Virus record (IMG/VR): IMGVR_UViG_3300032334_001923
Location: 62,001 to 126,000 of that record
Source: a virus
DNA length: 64,000 nucleotides
Strand: one strand, 5' to 3'
A program made the position numbers and the translations under genes. Below the pieces are notes generated by a model, which did not search any database, had not been told where the DNA came from, and saw only the letters and a program-made list of their open reading frames with translations. Shown here piece by piece: positions 52,838 to 61,538 of the stretch; position 1 is the first letter of the stretch; each line of letters begins with the position of its first letter.

Positions 52838-53806
52838 ATGAGCAATTTAGACATTTTTAATCTCGACGCAGAAGCTTTTGTAACAAAAGCAAATCAACAA
52901 ACAAGTGGTAAAGAATTAGATTTTTACAAGCCTTATCCAGAAGACGGCAAGGATGGAGTTTACAAATCTTTGGTTAGATTTGTTCCTAACCAAGTAAATC
53001 CTGCTAAGTCTAAAATCCATAAGTACTATGTGTATTTAAACGATCCAGTTTCAGGAAATGGCTTCTCAGTAGACTGTCCATCAACAGTTGGAAAGAAATC
53101 AATTTTAAAAGACCTCTTTTGGAAATTGAAAAACTCACATTCGGCTGCAGATCAAGAACTTGCTAAGAAGTTCTCAAGAAAAGAGGACTACTATGCTTTA
53201 GTTCAAATCGTCCAAGATAAAAACAAACCTGAATTAGAAGGAAAGATTATGATCTTCAAGTTCGGTAAAAAAATCAACGATCTTATTGAAGCTCAACTTC
53301 AACCAGAATACGGAGATCCTTGCAATCCTTTTGACCTTTTCGGAGGAAGAGAATTTGCTGTTCACGTAAGAAAAGTAGGCGAATGGAACAACTACGATCT
53401 TTGTTCTTTTGTAGGTGAAAAAGCACCAATTAAAGTAAACGGATCTCCGATGTCAAAGAATCAAGATGACATGAACAAGATTCTTGAGTATTTAAAAACC
53501 GGTCCTCAAAATCTAACGTCTTTTGATTACAAAGATTGGGATGACGAGGTAACAGATAAGGTGATGACAGTTATTAAAAACACTGTACCTGAAGCAAGAA
53601 TCGTAAACGAGATCGTAGGATCTGTATCTAGCTCTTCTTCAAATTACAGCAAGCCTGCTCCGCCTGCAAGTTCTTCAGATGATATCTATAACGAAGTTAG
53701 CAACACTAAAGTTGGATCTGCTAAATCTGAGAGCGCTCAGTCTGCTCAGCAATCAGCTCCTTCTAAGTCTAGCTCTTCTTTAGAGGATCTTTATAACGAT
53801 CTTTAA
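52838..53806 (+). CDS. gp32: Single-stranded DNA-binding protein (gp32-like)
   Basis: A 322-residue protein. The core (about 35-235) holds SLVRFVPNQVNP, then KFSRKEDYYALVQIVQDKNK and GKIMIFKFGKKINDLI, which follow the gp32 OB-fold pattern. The C-terminus is a Ser/Pro/Ala-rich linker ending in the acidic tip EDLYNDL, as in SSBs that recruit partner proteins. The zinc-binding His-Cys3 set of T4 gp32 is not present: only one Cys (VDCPST) lies in that place, so the metal site is lost. It is flanked by an A-rich leader and a strong terminator, so it forms its own transcript, close to primase, UvsY-like and UvsW genes. Confidence 0.78.
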   Translation: MSNLDIFNLDAEAFVTKANQQTSGKELDFYKPYPEDGKDGVYKSLVRFVPNQVNPAKSKIHKYYVYLNDPVSGNGFSVDCPSTVGKKSILKDLFWKLKNSHSAADQELAKKFSRKEDYYALVQIVQDKNKPELEGKIMIFKFGKKINDLIEAQLQPEYGDPCNPFDLFGGREFAVHVRKVGEWNNYDLCSFVGEKAPIKVNGSPMSKNQDDMNKILEYLKTGPQNLTSFDYKDWDDEVTDKVMTVIKNTVPEARIVNEIVGSVSSSSSNYSKPAPPASSSDDIYNEVSNTKVGSAKSESAQSAQQSAPSKSSSSLEDLYNDL

Positions 53807-53819
53807 TCACAATATAAAC

Positions 53820-53857
53820 AAGGACAGTCTTTTTAGAGGACTGTCCTTATTTTTTTA
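53820..53857 (+). terminator. Rho-independent terminator after the SSB gene
   Basis: AAGGACAGTC (53820-53829) pairs perfectly with GACTGTCCTT (53839-53848) around a 9-base loop, followed by ATTTTTTT. It lies 13 bases after the gp32-like stop and ends two bases before the primase start. Confidence 0.93.
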
Positions 53858-53859
53858 AA

Positions 53860-54927
53860 ATGGAATTATCTAGAATAGAAGACTTAGTAAGAACAGTCCT
53901 ATCAAAGGAATTTAAGGGAGACCCTGCGAGACAGATTGTCTACAAAGCGGGTAATAGACTTAATTTCTCTTGTCCTTATTGTGGGGATTCTGTAAAAGAA
54001 GCAAAGAAGAAAAGAGGTAATTTCTATCTAGATACTTTATCTTATAAGTGCTATAATGGTGGGTGCGGGATATTTAAGGATTCAGCTTCTTTCTTTAAAG
54101 ATTTTTCTGTTTATTCTAGACTCAGTGGAGATGAAAGGGAGGAGATCAGAGGTGTATTGGAAGAGAATAGAAACAAAAGAAAGGTTTCCTATGGAAAAAT
54201 AGACGTGGGATTATTTTTCGAAAATGACATCACCGATATCATTATACCCCGAAGTGAATTCATTTCTCGTCTTAAGTTACAAGAGGTGGCAGGATCACAA
54301 ATACAAAGATACATCCAGAGAAGATCTCAGAGGACAGATTCTAGGTTTGCTTGGGATCAGAAGTGGCAAAAACTATATCTATTTAATCTTACTCCAGATG
54401 AAAAGATTGTAGGACTCCAGGTTAGAAATATGGAATCATTTAAAGGTTCCACTAAATACTTAACATATAAGCTGAGCGGCATTTATGAAAAAATTCTAAA
54501 AGAGACTAATCAGGAGATATTGGATAAAGCCAGAGAAGTTGATCCAATATCTAACGTCTTTGGAATAGGCTCACTTGATTTCAGCAGGGATATAACAATC
54601 TTTGAAGGCCCAATGGATTCTTGGTTATGGGAAAATTCTGTTGGTCTTTGCTCTCTAGAAAATAGATTCCCTTTTGATGTGGATAACAAAAGATTTTGGT
54701 ATGACTGGGATAAACCAGGTATACAGAAATCAATAGATCTTCTAGGAGCTGGAGAAACAGTTTTTAACTGGGGAAAATTTTTGGAAGAAAACAATATAAC
54801 AAAGAATAGAAAATGGGATTTGAATGACGTTGTTATTCATCTCAGAACAACCGGTAAAAAAATAAAAAGATTCGATAACTATTTTACAAATGATGTCCTT
54901 GACCTTAGATATTTTATTAATGAGTGA
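53860..54927 (+). CDS. gp61: DNA primase (gp61-like)
   Basis: A 355-residue protein close in length to T4 gp61 (342). A Zn ribbon is visible at the N-terminus: C38-x2-C41 (SCPYCGDS) and C64-x4-C69 (YKCYNGGCG). A Toprim-like catalytic core follows, with FEGPMDSW (E249, D253) and FWYDWDKPG as the second acidic motif. It makes RNA primers for lagging-strand synthesis and should work with a gp41-type helicase that is not in this window. It starts two bases after the terminator T-run, so its promoter must be read through or lie close to the SSB end. Confidence 0.78.
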   Translation: MELSRIEDLVRTVLSKEFKGDPARQIVYKAGNRLNFSCPYCGDSVKEAKKKRGNFYLDTLSYKCYNGGCGIFKDSASFFKDFSVYSRLSGDEREEIRGVLEENRNKRKVSYGKIDVGLFFENDITDIIIPRSEFISRLKLQEVAGSQIQRYIQRRSQRTDSRFAWDQKWQKLYLFNLTPDEKIVGLQVRNMESFKGSTKYLTYKLSGIYEKILKETNQEILDKAREVDPISNVFGIGSLDFSRDITIFEGPMDSWLWENSVGLCSLENRFPFDVDNKRFWYDWDKPGIQKSIDLLGAGETVFNWGKFLEENNITKNRKWDLNDVVIHLRTTGKKIKRFDNYFTNDVLDLRYFINE

Positions 54928-55171
54928 TCCTTCCTCCGGTTCAGATAAAACTGGAGAATGGGAGCATGAAATAGATAGAAGAAGTTCTCCAAAGAAAAAA
55001 TTCCCTTTAAAGATTAGAACAGATCTTAGCGATCTGAACTCTGAGTTTAAAGATCCAGAGGTGTCGGATCCACCAAAGAGAAAATCAGAGATGAAGAAGG
55101 AAGCTAGAGTGGTGGAAACAGGCAAGAGTAAAAATAGGGGTAAATCCAAAGACAAAACAAAACTTTTTTAA
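54920..55171 (+). CDS. Small charged, probably disordered protein
   Basis: ATG 54920 overlaps the primase stop by 8 bases and is preferred over ATG 54890. The 83-residue product is rich in Lys, Glu, Asp, Ser and Pro with blocks such as SSPKKKFPLKIRTDLSD and a very basic C-terminal tail (KSKNRGKSKDKTK). No fold is expected. It is placed between primase and the UvsY-like gene, so a small replisome accessory factor is imaginable. No family recognised. Confidence 0.55.
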   Translation: MSDPSSGSDKTGEWEHEIDRRSSPKKKFPLKIRTDLSDLNSEFKDPEVSDPPKRKSEMKKEARVVETGKSKNRGKSKDKTKLF

Positions 55172-55618
55172 ATGTCAACAGAAGAGAAAAAAGACTTTAA
55201 TAAAATATTCGAAGGTGAAAGAAATGAATGGAAGGAGAAGATCCAGGTGATTTCTTTACAGATGAAGGATATAAAGACACTAGCAAAAGCCCAGGTGGAT
55301 CTTTTTAGTCAAAGACAAATATTGCTGGAGTACAGCTATAAATTAGCATCCATAATTTCTAAACTAAACACAAAGTATAGAAGCGAAAAGTCTAGGAAGC
55401 TAAAGGATTACTCTGAAAACAACGATGTTCGATATGGATCTAACGAGAAGACTGTTTTAATAGAAGGAGATTTAAGCGAGATACTAGAAAAAATAGAATT
55501 GGTAGAAGGACATAGAAAATTTATAGATCAAACCACACAAACCGTGGATCACATGCTTTATGGTGTGAAGAGTCGCATTGCTCTTGAAGATTACCTAAGG
55601 GGCAACACAATTAAATAG
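55172..55618 (+). CDS. uvsY: UvsY-like recombination mediator
   Basis: A 148-residue helical protein, close to T4 UvsY (137). The sequence order fits: an N-terminal helix, Lys-rich region, then an acidic/Tyr patch (NDVRYGSNEKTVLIEGDLSE), followed by a 'EILEKIELVEGHRKFIDQ' helix and a short C-terminal helix. UvsY loads the RecA-like UvsX on SSB-covered ssDNA. The gene directly follows the previous stop and lies 12 bases before uvsW, as in T4, where uvsY and uvsW are neighbours. UvsX is not in the window. Similarity judged by eye. Confidence 0.6.
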   Translation: MSTEEKKDFNKIFEGERNEWKEKIQVISLQMKDIKTLAKAQVDLFSQRQILLEYSYKLASIISKLNTKYRSEKSRKLKDYSENNDVRYGSNEKTVLIEGDLSEILEKIELVEGHRKFIDQTTQTVDHMLYGVKSRIALEDYLRGNTIK

Positions 55619-55630
55619 AATATATAATAA

Positions 55631-57154
55631 ATGCTTAAATTCCAAGTTTCTGAAGACCAACAATGGATGATTCTTTTAGAGTCATTAGACGAGGTCGAGA
55701 AGAAACAAATAGAAATATCTCTCACAAAGAAGATCCACAACTTCTATTTTCATCCACTGGTAAAGAAAAAACTATGGGATGGGAATATTTGTTTTGTTGA
55801 AAAAAGGGGTGGCTACTGGAAAGTCCCAATAGGCCTCTGGAGAGAGGTTATGCAAATAGGGGAAGACTATAATATAAAGATTGAAATAAATGGTCTTGAC
55901 AACATCATCAATCCGAATTTAACCCTCGAGGAATACACTTCATGGGTTAATGACTTTTTTGCAGATTCCGATATAGAGCCAAGAGATTACCAGATAGAAA
56001 CAGCATGGAAGATTATAAAGTATAGATACTCAATTTCTGAGGTGGCAACGTCTTCTGGAAAAACCCTTATCTCCTTTATGATATTTGCTTATCTTAAATC
56101 TAAAGGACTGGTTCGTAAATTCATGATGGTTGTGCCTAGCACCAATCTTGTTTTTCAAGGAAGCGATGATTTCGATGATTATGGTCTTGCTAAGCTTGGA
56201 GTTAAGATTCAACAAATAGGTGGTGGTAATAAATTAAGGGAAGGATGTGATTTAATTATTGGAACATTCCAATCTCTAGTTAAACAAGACAAGGAATTTT
56301 TTGAAGAGATTGATGCAGTTTTTGTTGACGAAGCGCACCACACCAACTCCAATTCTATTAAGAAGATAGTTTCACATTGCATGCACTCTAAATGGAGATT
56401 CGGATTAACCGGAACTTTGACCAAAAGAGGCACTGCAGATTATCTAACCATTCAGCAATTTCTAGGACCACTCGTCGTGGAAATCCCACCGAGCTTTCTA
56501 TTTGCCAATAACTATGCAACTCCCGTTTCTATCAAGGTTGTTATTATGGACTGGTTAGAGAAAGAGTATAAAGAGAAACTAGCGGATCTTAAATTGAACA
56601 ACAACAACCTGGAGGGGAATGAAGTTTATAACATAGAAAGGAAACTTGTGATAGAGAGCAAGAAGCGTCTTAATTATGTAGTTGACTTCATCAGTAAAAC
56701 ATCTAAAAATTCACTGGTGTTATTCCAATCTGTAAAGGACGAATACGGAAAACAGATATGGAATTTAATCAGGGAAAAGAATAACGACAAAGAGGTTTTC
56801 TATGTTGACGGAGAAACCGATGAGGGATTAAGAGAAGAATATAAATCTAGAATGGGAGGGGGTAACAATAAGATTCTCGTTGCAACCTACGGTACGTTCT
56901 CCACAGGTATTTCCATAAATAACCTACATAATATCTTTTTAGTTGAGTCTTACAAGAGCGAAGTTCTCATAAAACAGAGCTTGGGTAGAGGTATGAGAAA
57001 AATGGAGGGCAAGGAAAAAGTTAACGTTATTGACTTCGTGGATGACTTTTCCACTCCTAAATACCAAAACTACCTTATTAAGCACGGAAATGCCCGTATA
57101 GAGATCTATAAAAAGGAGGGCTTCGAATACCGGGTTTTTAATATAAAACTTTAA
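55631..57154 (+). CDS. uvsW: UvsW-type ATP-dependent helicase
   Basis: A 507-residue superfamily 2 helicase, close to T4 UvsW (503). Seen: an N-terminal substrate-binding domain, a Q-like PRDYQ motif (118-122), Walker A ATSSGKT (139-145), DEAH at 233-236, motif III FGLTGTL and motif VI QSLGRGMRK near 454-462. UvsW drives branch migration, D-loop unwinding and replication-fork regression, and in T4 ends origin-dependent replication. A GAATATATAATAA stretch lies just before the start. No lesions are seen. Confidence 0.92.
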   Translation: MLKFQVSEDQQWMILLESLDEVEKKQIEISLTKKIHNFYFHPLVKKKLWDGNICFVEKRGGYWKVPIGLWREVMQIGEDYNIKIEINGLDNIINPNLTLEEYTSWVNDFFADSDIEPRDYQIETAWKIIKYRYSISEVATSSGKTLISFMIFAYLKSKGLVRKFMMVVPSTNLVFQGSDDFDDYGLAKLGVKIQQIGGGNKLREGCDLIIGTFQSLVKQDKEFFEEIDAVFVDEAHHTNSNSIKKIVSHCMHSKWRFGLTGTLTKRGTADYLTIQQFLGPLVVEIPPSFLFANNYATPVSIKVVIMDWLEKEYKEKLADLKLNNNNLEGNEVYNIERKLVIESKKRLNYVVDFISKTSKNSLVLFQSVKDEYGKQIWNLIREKNNDKEVFYVDGETDEGLREEYKSRMGGGNNKILVATYGTFSTGISINNLHNIFLVESYKSEVLIKQSLGRGMRKMEGKEKVNVIDFVDDFSTPKYQNYLIKHGNARIEIYKKEGFEYRVFNIKL

Positions 57155-57161
57155 TTTCGGG

Positions 57162-57169
57162 GATATATA
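57162..57169 (+). promoter_or_regulatory. GATATATA box before the accessory operon
   Basis: GGGATATATACATAAAA lies 8 bases after the uvsW stop and 20 bases before ATG 57190. It opens the block of genes whose products begin with capsid-targeting-like peptides. Confidence 0.42.
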
Positions 57170-57189
57170 CATAAAAATAATTAGGTTAG

Positions 57190-57783
57190 ATGCGCATAAA
57201 AAGATTTGATGATTTTAATAGTCCCCTTAACGAGTCACGCCATTCGTCAAGAGAATACAGCTACTCTGACTATTTTGAGGGTAAAAACAAGTTTAGCAAA
57301 TGGCTAAGAGGAGTTTCTAATAACCTTAAGTGGGATGCTAAAGAATTACAGGATCAAGCTGCAGATTCGAAAAGCAATATTAGCGGTGGACAAACTGTTA
57401 GCAGTATCAGATCTATTTTTCCCACACTGGGCAGAGTTATTTTTGGTGCCGGTGCCGCTGTAGCGGACTTCTTCTCCAAAGGAGACTCTAAGGACAGCTT
57501 AAGTAAACTTTCTAAGAAGGATATAAAAACCAAAAAAGAGGAGCTCTTAGATGACTGGGAGAAGAGACAACTTAAGGGCAAAAAGATAGAACAAACAGAC
57601 GCTGAAAAGTTTTACAAATCTGGAGTGTTAAAAGGTAAAGGGTATTTCGGAAAGGAATACAATCCCCTAAATCCTAAGAATGACGATGAAAGAGCCTATT
57701 CCGAATATCTGGGAGGTGCAATGTCAAGATACTATGATAAAATAGAAAATCCAATTTATGCTAAGAGAGAAAAAAGTTCTTAA
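57190..57783 (+). CDS. Putative internal head protein with capsid-targeting-like N-terminus
   Basis: A 197-residue basic protein. It begins MRIKRFDDFNSPLNES, in which LNE fits the (L/I)-x-E cleavage rule of T4 prohead protease and the overall form is similar to the MKTYQEFIAE propeptide of T4 internal proteins. A hydrophobic segment lies at about 78-97 (FPTLGRVIFGAGAAVADFFS), with Lys-rich charged sequence around. No enzyme motif is seen. If the propeptide is real, the product would be packaged with DNA and injected. It overlaps the next gene by 26 bases. Confidence 0.58.
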   Translation: MRIKRFDDFNSPLNESRHSSREYSYSDYFEGKNKFSKWLRGVSNNLKWDAKELQDQAADSKSNISGGQTVSSIRSIFPTLGRVIFGAGAAVADFFSKGDSKDSLSKLSKKDIKTKKEELLDDWEKRQLKGKKIEQTDAEKFYKSGVLKGKGYFGKEYNPLNPKNDDERAYSEYLGGAMSRYYDKIENPIYAKREKSS

Positions 57784-58696
57784 CTTCGAGGGATTCAAGA
57801 AGATGTTTGAAGGAGGGGCGGCAATAAAGTCATCCAGAAGAATCCGTGAGGATGAGTATCCAAAAACTCTAGAGCATATACAACAGGTTCTCTTTCCCAT
57901 TTTAGACATAAATCCAGCAGAAAAAGGCAATGAATACCTAGTAATAGGAAGTATAGGCAAGAAGAGCGATCCTTCAGAGACATCAGGAGATTTGGATATA
58001 GGTTACAACGGTGCTTGGTTTTCTCAAAAGGAGGGAATTCAGTATAAGGAGTGCTCCAAAAAAATCATGGACATTTTACAACCTGAGCTTGCTACTGTAT
58101 TGGGATTTGAACCAGAGATCAAATATATGCCAGGTCTTAATATAGTGAGTATAGGATGGCCTATAGAAGGAGATATAAACAAAGGCACGGTCCAACTGGA
58201 TCTTATTCCTTTATCAAATATCGAATGGGCCGAATTTATATACTATTCTCCAGACTATAAGAAGGGTGAGAGCAAATATAAGTCAGCTCACAGAAACTGG
58301 CTTTTCTCCGCTATTCTTTCTGCGAGAAGAAACGAACTGGAAAGGGATGAAGCGGGAGAGATCTTAGACTACGATTCTCCAGTGCTTATTTTAAGCGATG
58401 GTCTTTTCTGGCACACTAAATCTTATAAGGGAAAGATAAAAGCTAGACTTAAACACTCTCAAAAGATTCCAGGAAGCGAAAGATTCGTAACGAACAATCC
58501 CCAGGAATTTATAGATTTCACATTGGGCAAGGGATATAAACCAGAGGACGTTAAAAGCTTCGAGGATGTGTTTAAAATCATAAATTCTCCAAGTTTTGAC
58601 CTTTACGACAAACTTCCTGAAATAAAGGAAAGATATATTGAATACCTGGATCGAGTAAAATTACCGGTTCCAACTGAAATAAATCAGATCTCTTAA
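57758..58696 (+). CDS. Pol-beta-type nucleotidyltransferase
   Basis: A 312-residue protein. GSIGKKSDPSETSGDLDIGY gives the nucleotidyltransferase signature with G64-S65 and D78-x-D80; a third Asp occurs in VQLDLIP (D148). These three acidic residues bind the two metal ions. The N-terminus (KVLNFEGFKKMFEGGAA) resembles the propeptides of its neighbours, with M-F-E before Gly-Gly. The transferred nucleotide and substrate are unknown: tRNA-end, RNA-end, protein or small-molecule substrates are possible. It overlaps the upstream gene by 26 bases and is 28 bases from the next, so all three are probably co-translated. Confidence 0.72.
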   Translation: MLREKKVLNFEGFKKMFEGGAAIKSSRRIREDEYPKTLEHIQQVLFPILDINPAEKGNEYLVIGSIGKKSDPSETSGDLDIGYNGAWFSQKEGIQYKECSKKIMDILQPELATVLGFEPEIKYMPGLNIVSIGWPIEGDINKGTVQLDLIPLSNIEWAEFIYYSPDYKKGESKYKSAHRNWLFSAILSARRNELERDEAGEILDYDSPVLILSDGLFWHTKSYKGKIKARLKHSQKIPGSERFVTNNPQEFIDFTLGKGYKPEDVKSFEDVFKIINSPSFDLYDKLPEIKERYIEYLDRVKLPVPTEINQIS

Positions 58697-58724
58697 AATA
58701 AAATAAAGACTAATAAAATATTGT

Positions 58725-60716
58725 ATGTCGGGAATAACCCATTTATATGAGCTTTACAACAAGAAAGGAAAGGATTTTATAGACAGTCTTTTAAATTCTT
58801 ACGTGACCATCAACGAGAAGATTGACGGATCTGCATTTATCTTTGAAAGAGATGAAGAGAGCGGAAAGTTCAAATTTTACAAAAGAGATCAAAGAAACCC
58901 TATCACTCTTGTTGACAGGACTCTAATGAAGTATTACGAAAAACCTATCCAGTACATCGAATCACTTCCACCTCACATTATTCAAAGAATCCCTAGAGGT
59001 TGGAGATTCGGTCTAGAGTATCTGTCCACTGTTAATCCGGTAGAGATAGTTTATGATAGAGTTCCCAAGAATAATTTAATCCTCTCCTATATCCACACAG
59101 ATAAGGTTGACGATAGGTATAAAGGAACCATACAGAATAAAGAGGAACTTGACACCTGGGCAGATATCTTAGGTGTGGAAAGACCCCCGATTATTTTCCA
59201 GGGCAAATTAAACCCGGATCAGAAAGAGCAGATTCTAAATTTCCTTAGAACCCCTTTTGAAGATCTAGTAAAAGAATATAAGACTAGAAGCTTTGTAGCT
59301 TTTATCATAGGCGTACTTAATCCTGATTTAAAAACAACAGCCCTAAATATGGACTTGAATAAGCCTATAGAGGGAATAGTTTTCAGATTCGGTGAAGAAG
59401 GATCAAACCAAGAACCTATACTATCTAAAGTTGTAGATCCAGTATTTACGGAACTTGCTAAATCTAAAGCCAAGAAAAAGAAGGAGGAAAAGCCTAGCGA
59501 TTTCTTAGGAATAGCAATACTTGATGTTATGAATTTCATTCTTGAGAATGGAGTTGATTCTTTCGAGTTTAGTGGCGAAACAGAGGACGAGAGATACATC
59601 TCTTTCATCTCTGATGTTTTCTTTAAATTCTTGGAGGAATATTCAGAGAAGTATAAGAGCGCTGATTTCCAAGAGCCTGAATATCTTAAGAAGGAAGAAT
59701 TTAGACTTAATAAAGATATGCTAAAGGACAAAAGGGTACTTAAGTATATCGACGAAGACGAGTCTTTCGAATCTTTATATAAGCTCATTCTTAATTCATT
59801 CAGAAAGATAAAAAAGAGACCTGGTGGAATTATTACCACAGGGATCATGGACCAGTTTAATGATCTGGTTACTCAGATAGAAAAAAGAGTTGCTGTTAAG
59901 AAGAAAGAGACTGTAAACGAGTCTGAAATGATTTCTTTCTTAGACTTCAAAAAGAAGAACATAAAGAAAGTTGATTATCTAACAACAGAGTCTGACGAGT
60001 CTCAGGAATCACCAGAGAACGAGGATGATTGCTTCTATTCTTACAATGAGTTTATTTCAGCTTTAGAAAAAGTTGACACAACCAAAAAACCTAAATCTAG
60101 AGACATCTCAGAAGACGCAGACGAAAAGAAGGAACTCCAACCTGTTAATATGATAGTTGGGAGATTTCAACCTTTCCATAAGGGACATCTTAAGATGGCA
60201 CAAAAACTCAAGGAGAAAAATGATCTTCCTTGTATAGTTGCGGTTGTTCATCCTGACCATAATAAATCTAAAAAATCTCCATTTAAACAAGACCTAGTCA
60301 GAAGATACATGGAGGGTGTTATTAAAGAGAACCCTGATCTGATTAAAGGATTCTTTATAGTAAACAGAGGTCTTCTCGGAGTGATATACGGAACTGCTAA
60401 AGAACACGGATTCCTAGTAAAAACAATAGGAGCAGGTGCAGATAGAATAGAAGACTATAAAAAACAAGAGGAATATCTAAAGAAACACGGAAGTGATTTC
60501 CCTGAGGATATCCAAGTGGTTGAAACCCCTAGAACTGTAACTGCAACAGAGGTAAGAGAAAAACTTAAAGATGAGGACTTCCTAGGATTTAAAAAATTAG
60601 TACCGTCTTCGGTTGCTTCTTTTTACCAATCCCTAGTTTCAGCTTTAAACGAAACAGACGTCAAGGAGTCAGAAATCTCTGGAGAATCTGAAGATCTAAA
60701 AGAAATAGAAAAATAA
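58725..60716 (+). CDS. Fusion of ligase-type nucleotidyltransferase and NMN adenylyltransferase-like domain
   Basis: A 663-residue protein. The N-terminal part has motif I NEKIDGSAF with the AMP-accepting K32, a FYKRDQ segment, motif III WRFGLEYL, motif IV IEGIVFRF and a Lys-containing motif V LSKVVDP, the pattern of covalent-nucleotidyl DNA/RNA ligases. A charged, probably flexible linker spans about 395-470. The C-terminal part has VGRFQPFHKGH (478-488) and TATEVREKL (about 605-613), as in cytidylyltransferase/NMNAT enzymes of the NadM/NadR type. One reading is coupling of NAD use and NAD re-synthesis. The substrate of the ligase part and whether it uses ATP or NAD are unknown. Confidence 0.75.
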   Translation: MSGITHLYELYNKKGKDFIDSLLNSYVTINEKIDGSAFIFERDEESGKFKFYKRDQRNPITLVDRTLMKYYEKPIQYIESLPPHIIQRIPRGWRFGLEYLSTVNPVEIVYDRVPKNNLILSYIHTDKVDDRYKGTIQNKEELDTWADILGVERPPIIFQGKLNPDQKEQILNFLRTPFEDLVKEYKTRSFVAFIIGVLNPDLKTTALNMDLNKPIEGIVFRFGEEGSNQEPILSKVVDPVFTELAKSKAKKKKEEKPSDFLGIAILDVMNFILENGVDSFEFSGETEDERYISFISDVFFKFLEEYSEKYKSADFQEPEYLKKEEFRLNKDMLKDKRVLKYIDEDESFESLYKLILNSFRKIKKRPGGIITTGIMDQFNDLVTQIEKRVAVKKKETVNESEMISFLDFKKKNIKKVDYLTTESDESQESPENEDDCFYSYNEFISALEKVDTTKKPKSRDISEDADEKKELQPVNMIVGRFQPFHKGHLKMAQKLKEKNDLPCIVAVVHPDHNKSKKSPFKQDLVRRYMEGVIKENPDLIKGFFIVNRGLLGVIYGTAKEHGFLVKTIGAGADRIEDYKKQEEYLKKHGSDFPEDIQVVETPRTVTATEVREKLKDEDFLGFKKLVPSSVASFYQSLVSALNETDVKESEISGESEDLKEIEK

Positions 60717-60726
60717 CCAAATAAAA

Positions 60727-61272
60727 ATGAGAATCATAACTAATTTTGATGATTTTAATCCCTCTATGAATGAGTCAGACGGATTCGGAACATCACCATT
60801 CCTTCTAAAAAAGACCAGTGACGTTTATCACTACTTTTTCAACATCGAAAACGAAAATGGAACTGACAATGAAATGGGATATCACCTTATCATAGGAAAG
60901 TATTCTGACATCGAAGTAATCGATGGAGCAAAGAACTCGTATTGCGTTTTAACCCTAAACCAAGTTGCTCACGAAATAATAGACGATATTGCTGTTGACA
61001 AGGAAGATATTCCTTTAGCAAATGAAGATAAATTTAAAGCAAAAGGAAACGAGGTTTCTAGACTTATGGAGTACTGCTGCAAGTGTATTCAGAACTATCT
61101 TGAGCTTAACCCTAAAGTTACCAGAATATATGACGAGATCCAGGATAATCTAGTTTTTGAAGGTGAAGGAACATACATAGAGTTCATGAAATCCATAGTT
61201 ATTTCTTACCTGGGATCAAATTGGTCAGTACAGGAGGGAGCTTCTAAAAAATCAGTTTTAATCACTAGATAA
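60727..61272 (+). CDS. Hypothetical protein with capsid-targeting-like N-terminus
   Basis: A 181-residue acidic protein that begins MRIITNFDDFNPSMNES. It is near-identical in plan to the start of the 57190 gene (aromatic-Asp-Asp-Phe-Asn, then M/L-N-E-S). The rest is helical with Cys pairs (MEYCCKCIQNYL). No catalytic motif is recognised. It begins 10 bases after the ligase-NMNAT gene and probably is translated with it. An injected head protein is the proposed role, based only on the N-terminus. Confidence 0.58.
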   Translation: MRIITNFDDFNPSMNESDGFGTSPFLLKKTSDVYHYFFNIENENGTDNEMGYHLIIGKYSDIEVIDGAKNSYCVLTLNQVAHEIIDDIAVDKEDIPLANEDKFKAKGNEVSRLMEYCCKCIQNYLELNPKVTRIYDEIQDNLVFEGEGTYIEFMKSIVISYLGSNWSVQEGASKKSVLITR

Positions 61273-61326
61273 GGAAACAACGGAGGAATTTTTAACTATA
61301 ATAAACAAATTAAAAAAATTTAAAAC

Positions 61327-61509
61327 ATGGAAACATTCGAAAAAATGCAAGCTCTTTTGGAGCAGCTTAAACCAGACGCTCAAAAATTCTTTGAAAAAGG
61401 TAACGGTTCAGCGGGTACTAGAATTAGACAAAGTATGCAGGAACTTAAGAAATTAGCTCAAGATTTAAGAGCTGAAGTTCAAGAAGCTAAGAAAACTAAA
61501 ACTACCTAA
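61327..61509 (+). CDS. Histone H1-like (Hc1-type) DNA-binding protein
   Basis: A 60-residue helical protein. KFFEKGNGSAGTRIRQSMQE followed by LKKLAQDLRAEVQEAKKTK is the pattern of the Hc1-like histone H1 homologues that are common in Bacteroidota, which have 'KGN.aAGTR.R...QELK.LAq..R.EvQ'. These small basic proteins condense DNA. In a phage it may compact the genome in the capsid or bind host DNA. It follows a 54-base A/T-rich gap and precedes a small gene by 29 bases. Length equals the full family, so it is complete. Confidence 0.8.
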   Translation: METFEKMQALLEQLKPDAQKFFEKGNGSAGTRIRQSMQELKKLAQDLRAEVQEAKKTKTT

Positions 61510-61538
61510 TCTTTTTTTAAACCCCAAAAATATATATA

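Noticed and set aside
54890-54919. Upstream start for the 54920 gene
   Set aside because: It adds ten residues that overlap the primase C-terminus; ATG 54920 gives the usual short overlap.
59219-59848. 209-residue minus-strand ORF
   Set aside because: It lies opposite the ligase domain of the 58725 gene, whose motifs are conserved; Ser/Leu-rich shadow.
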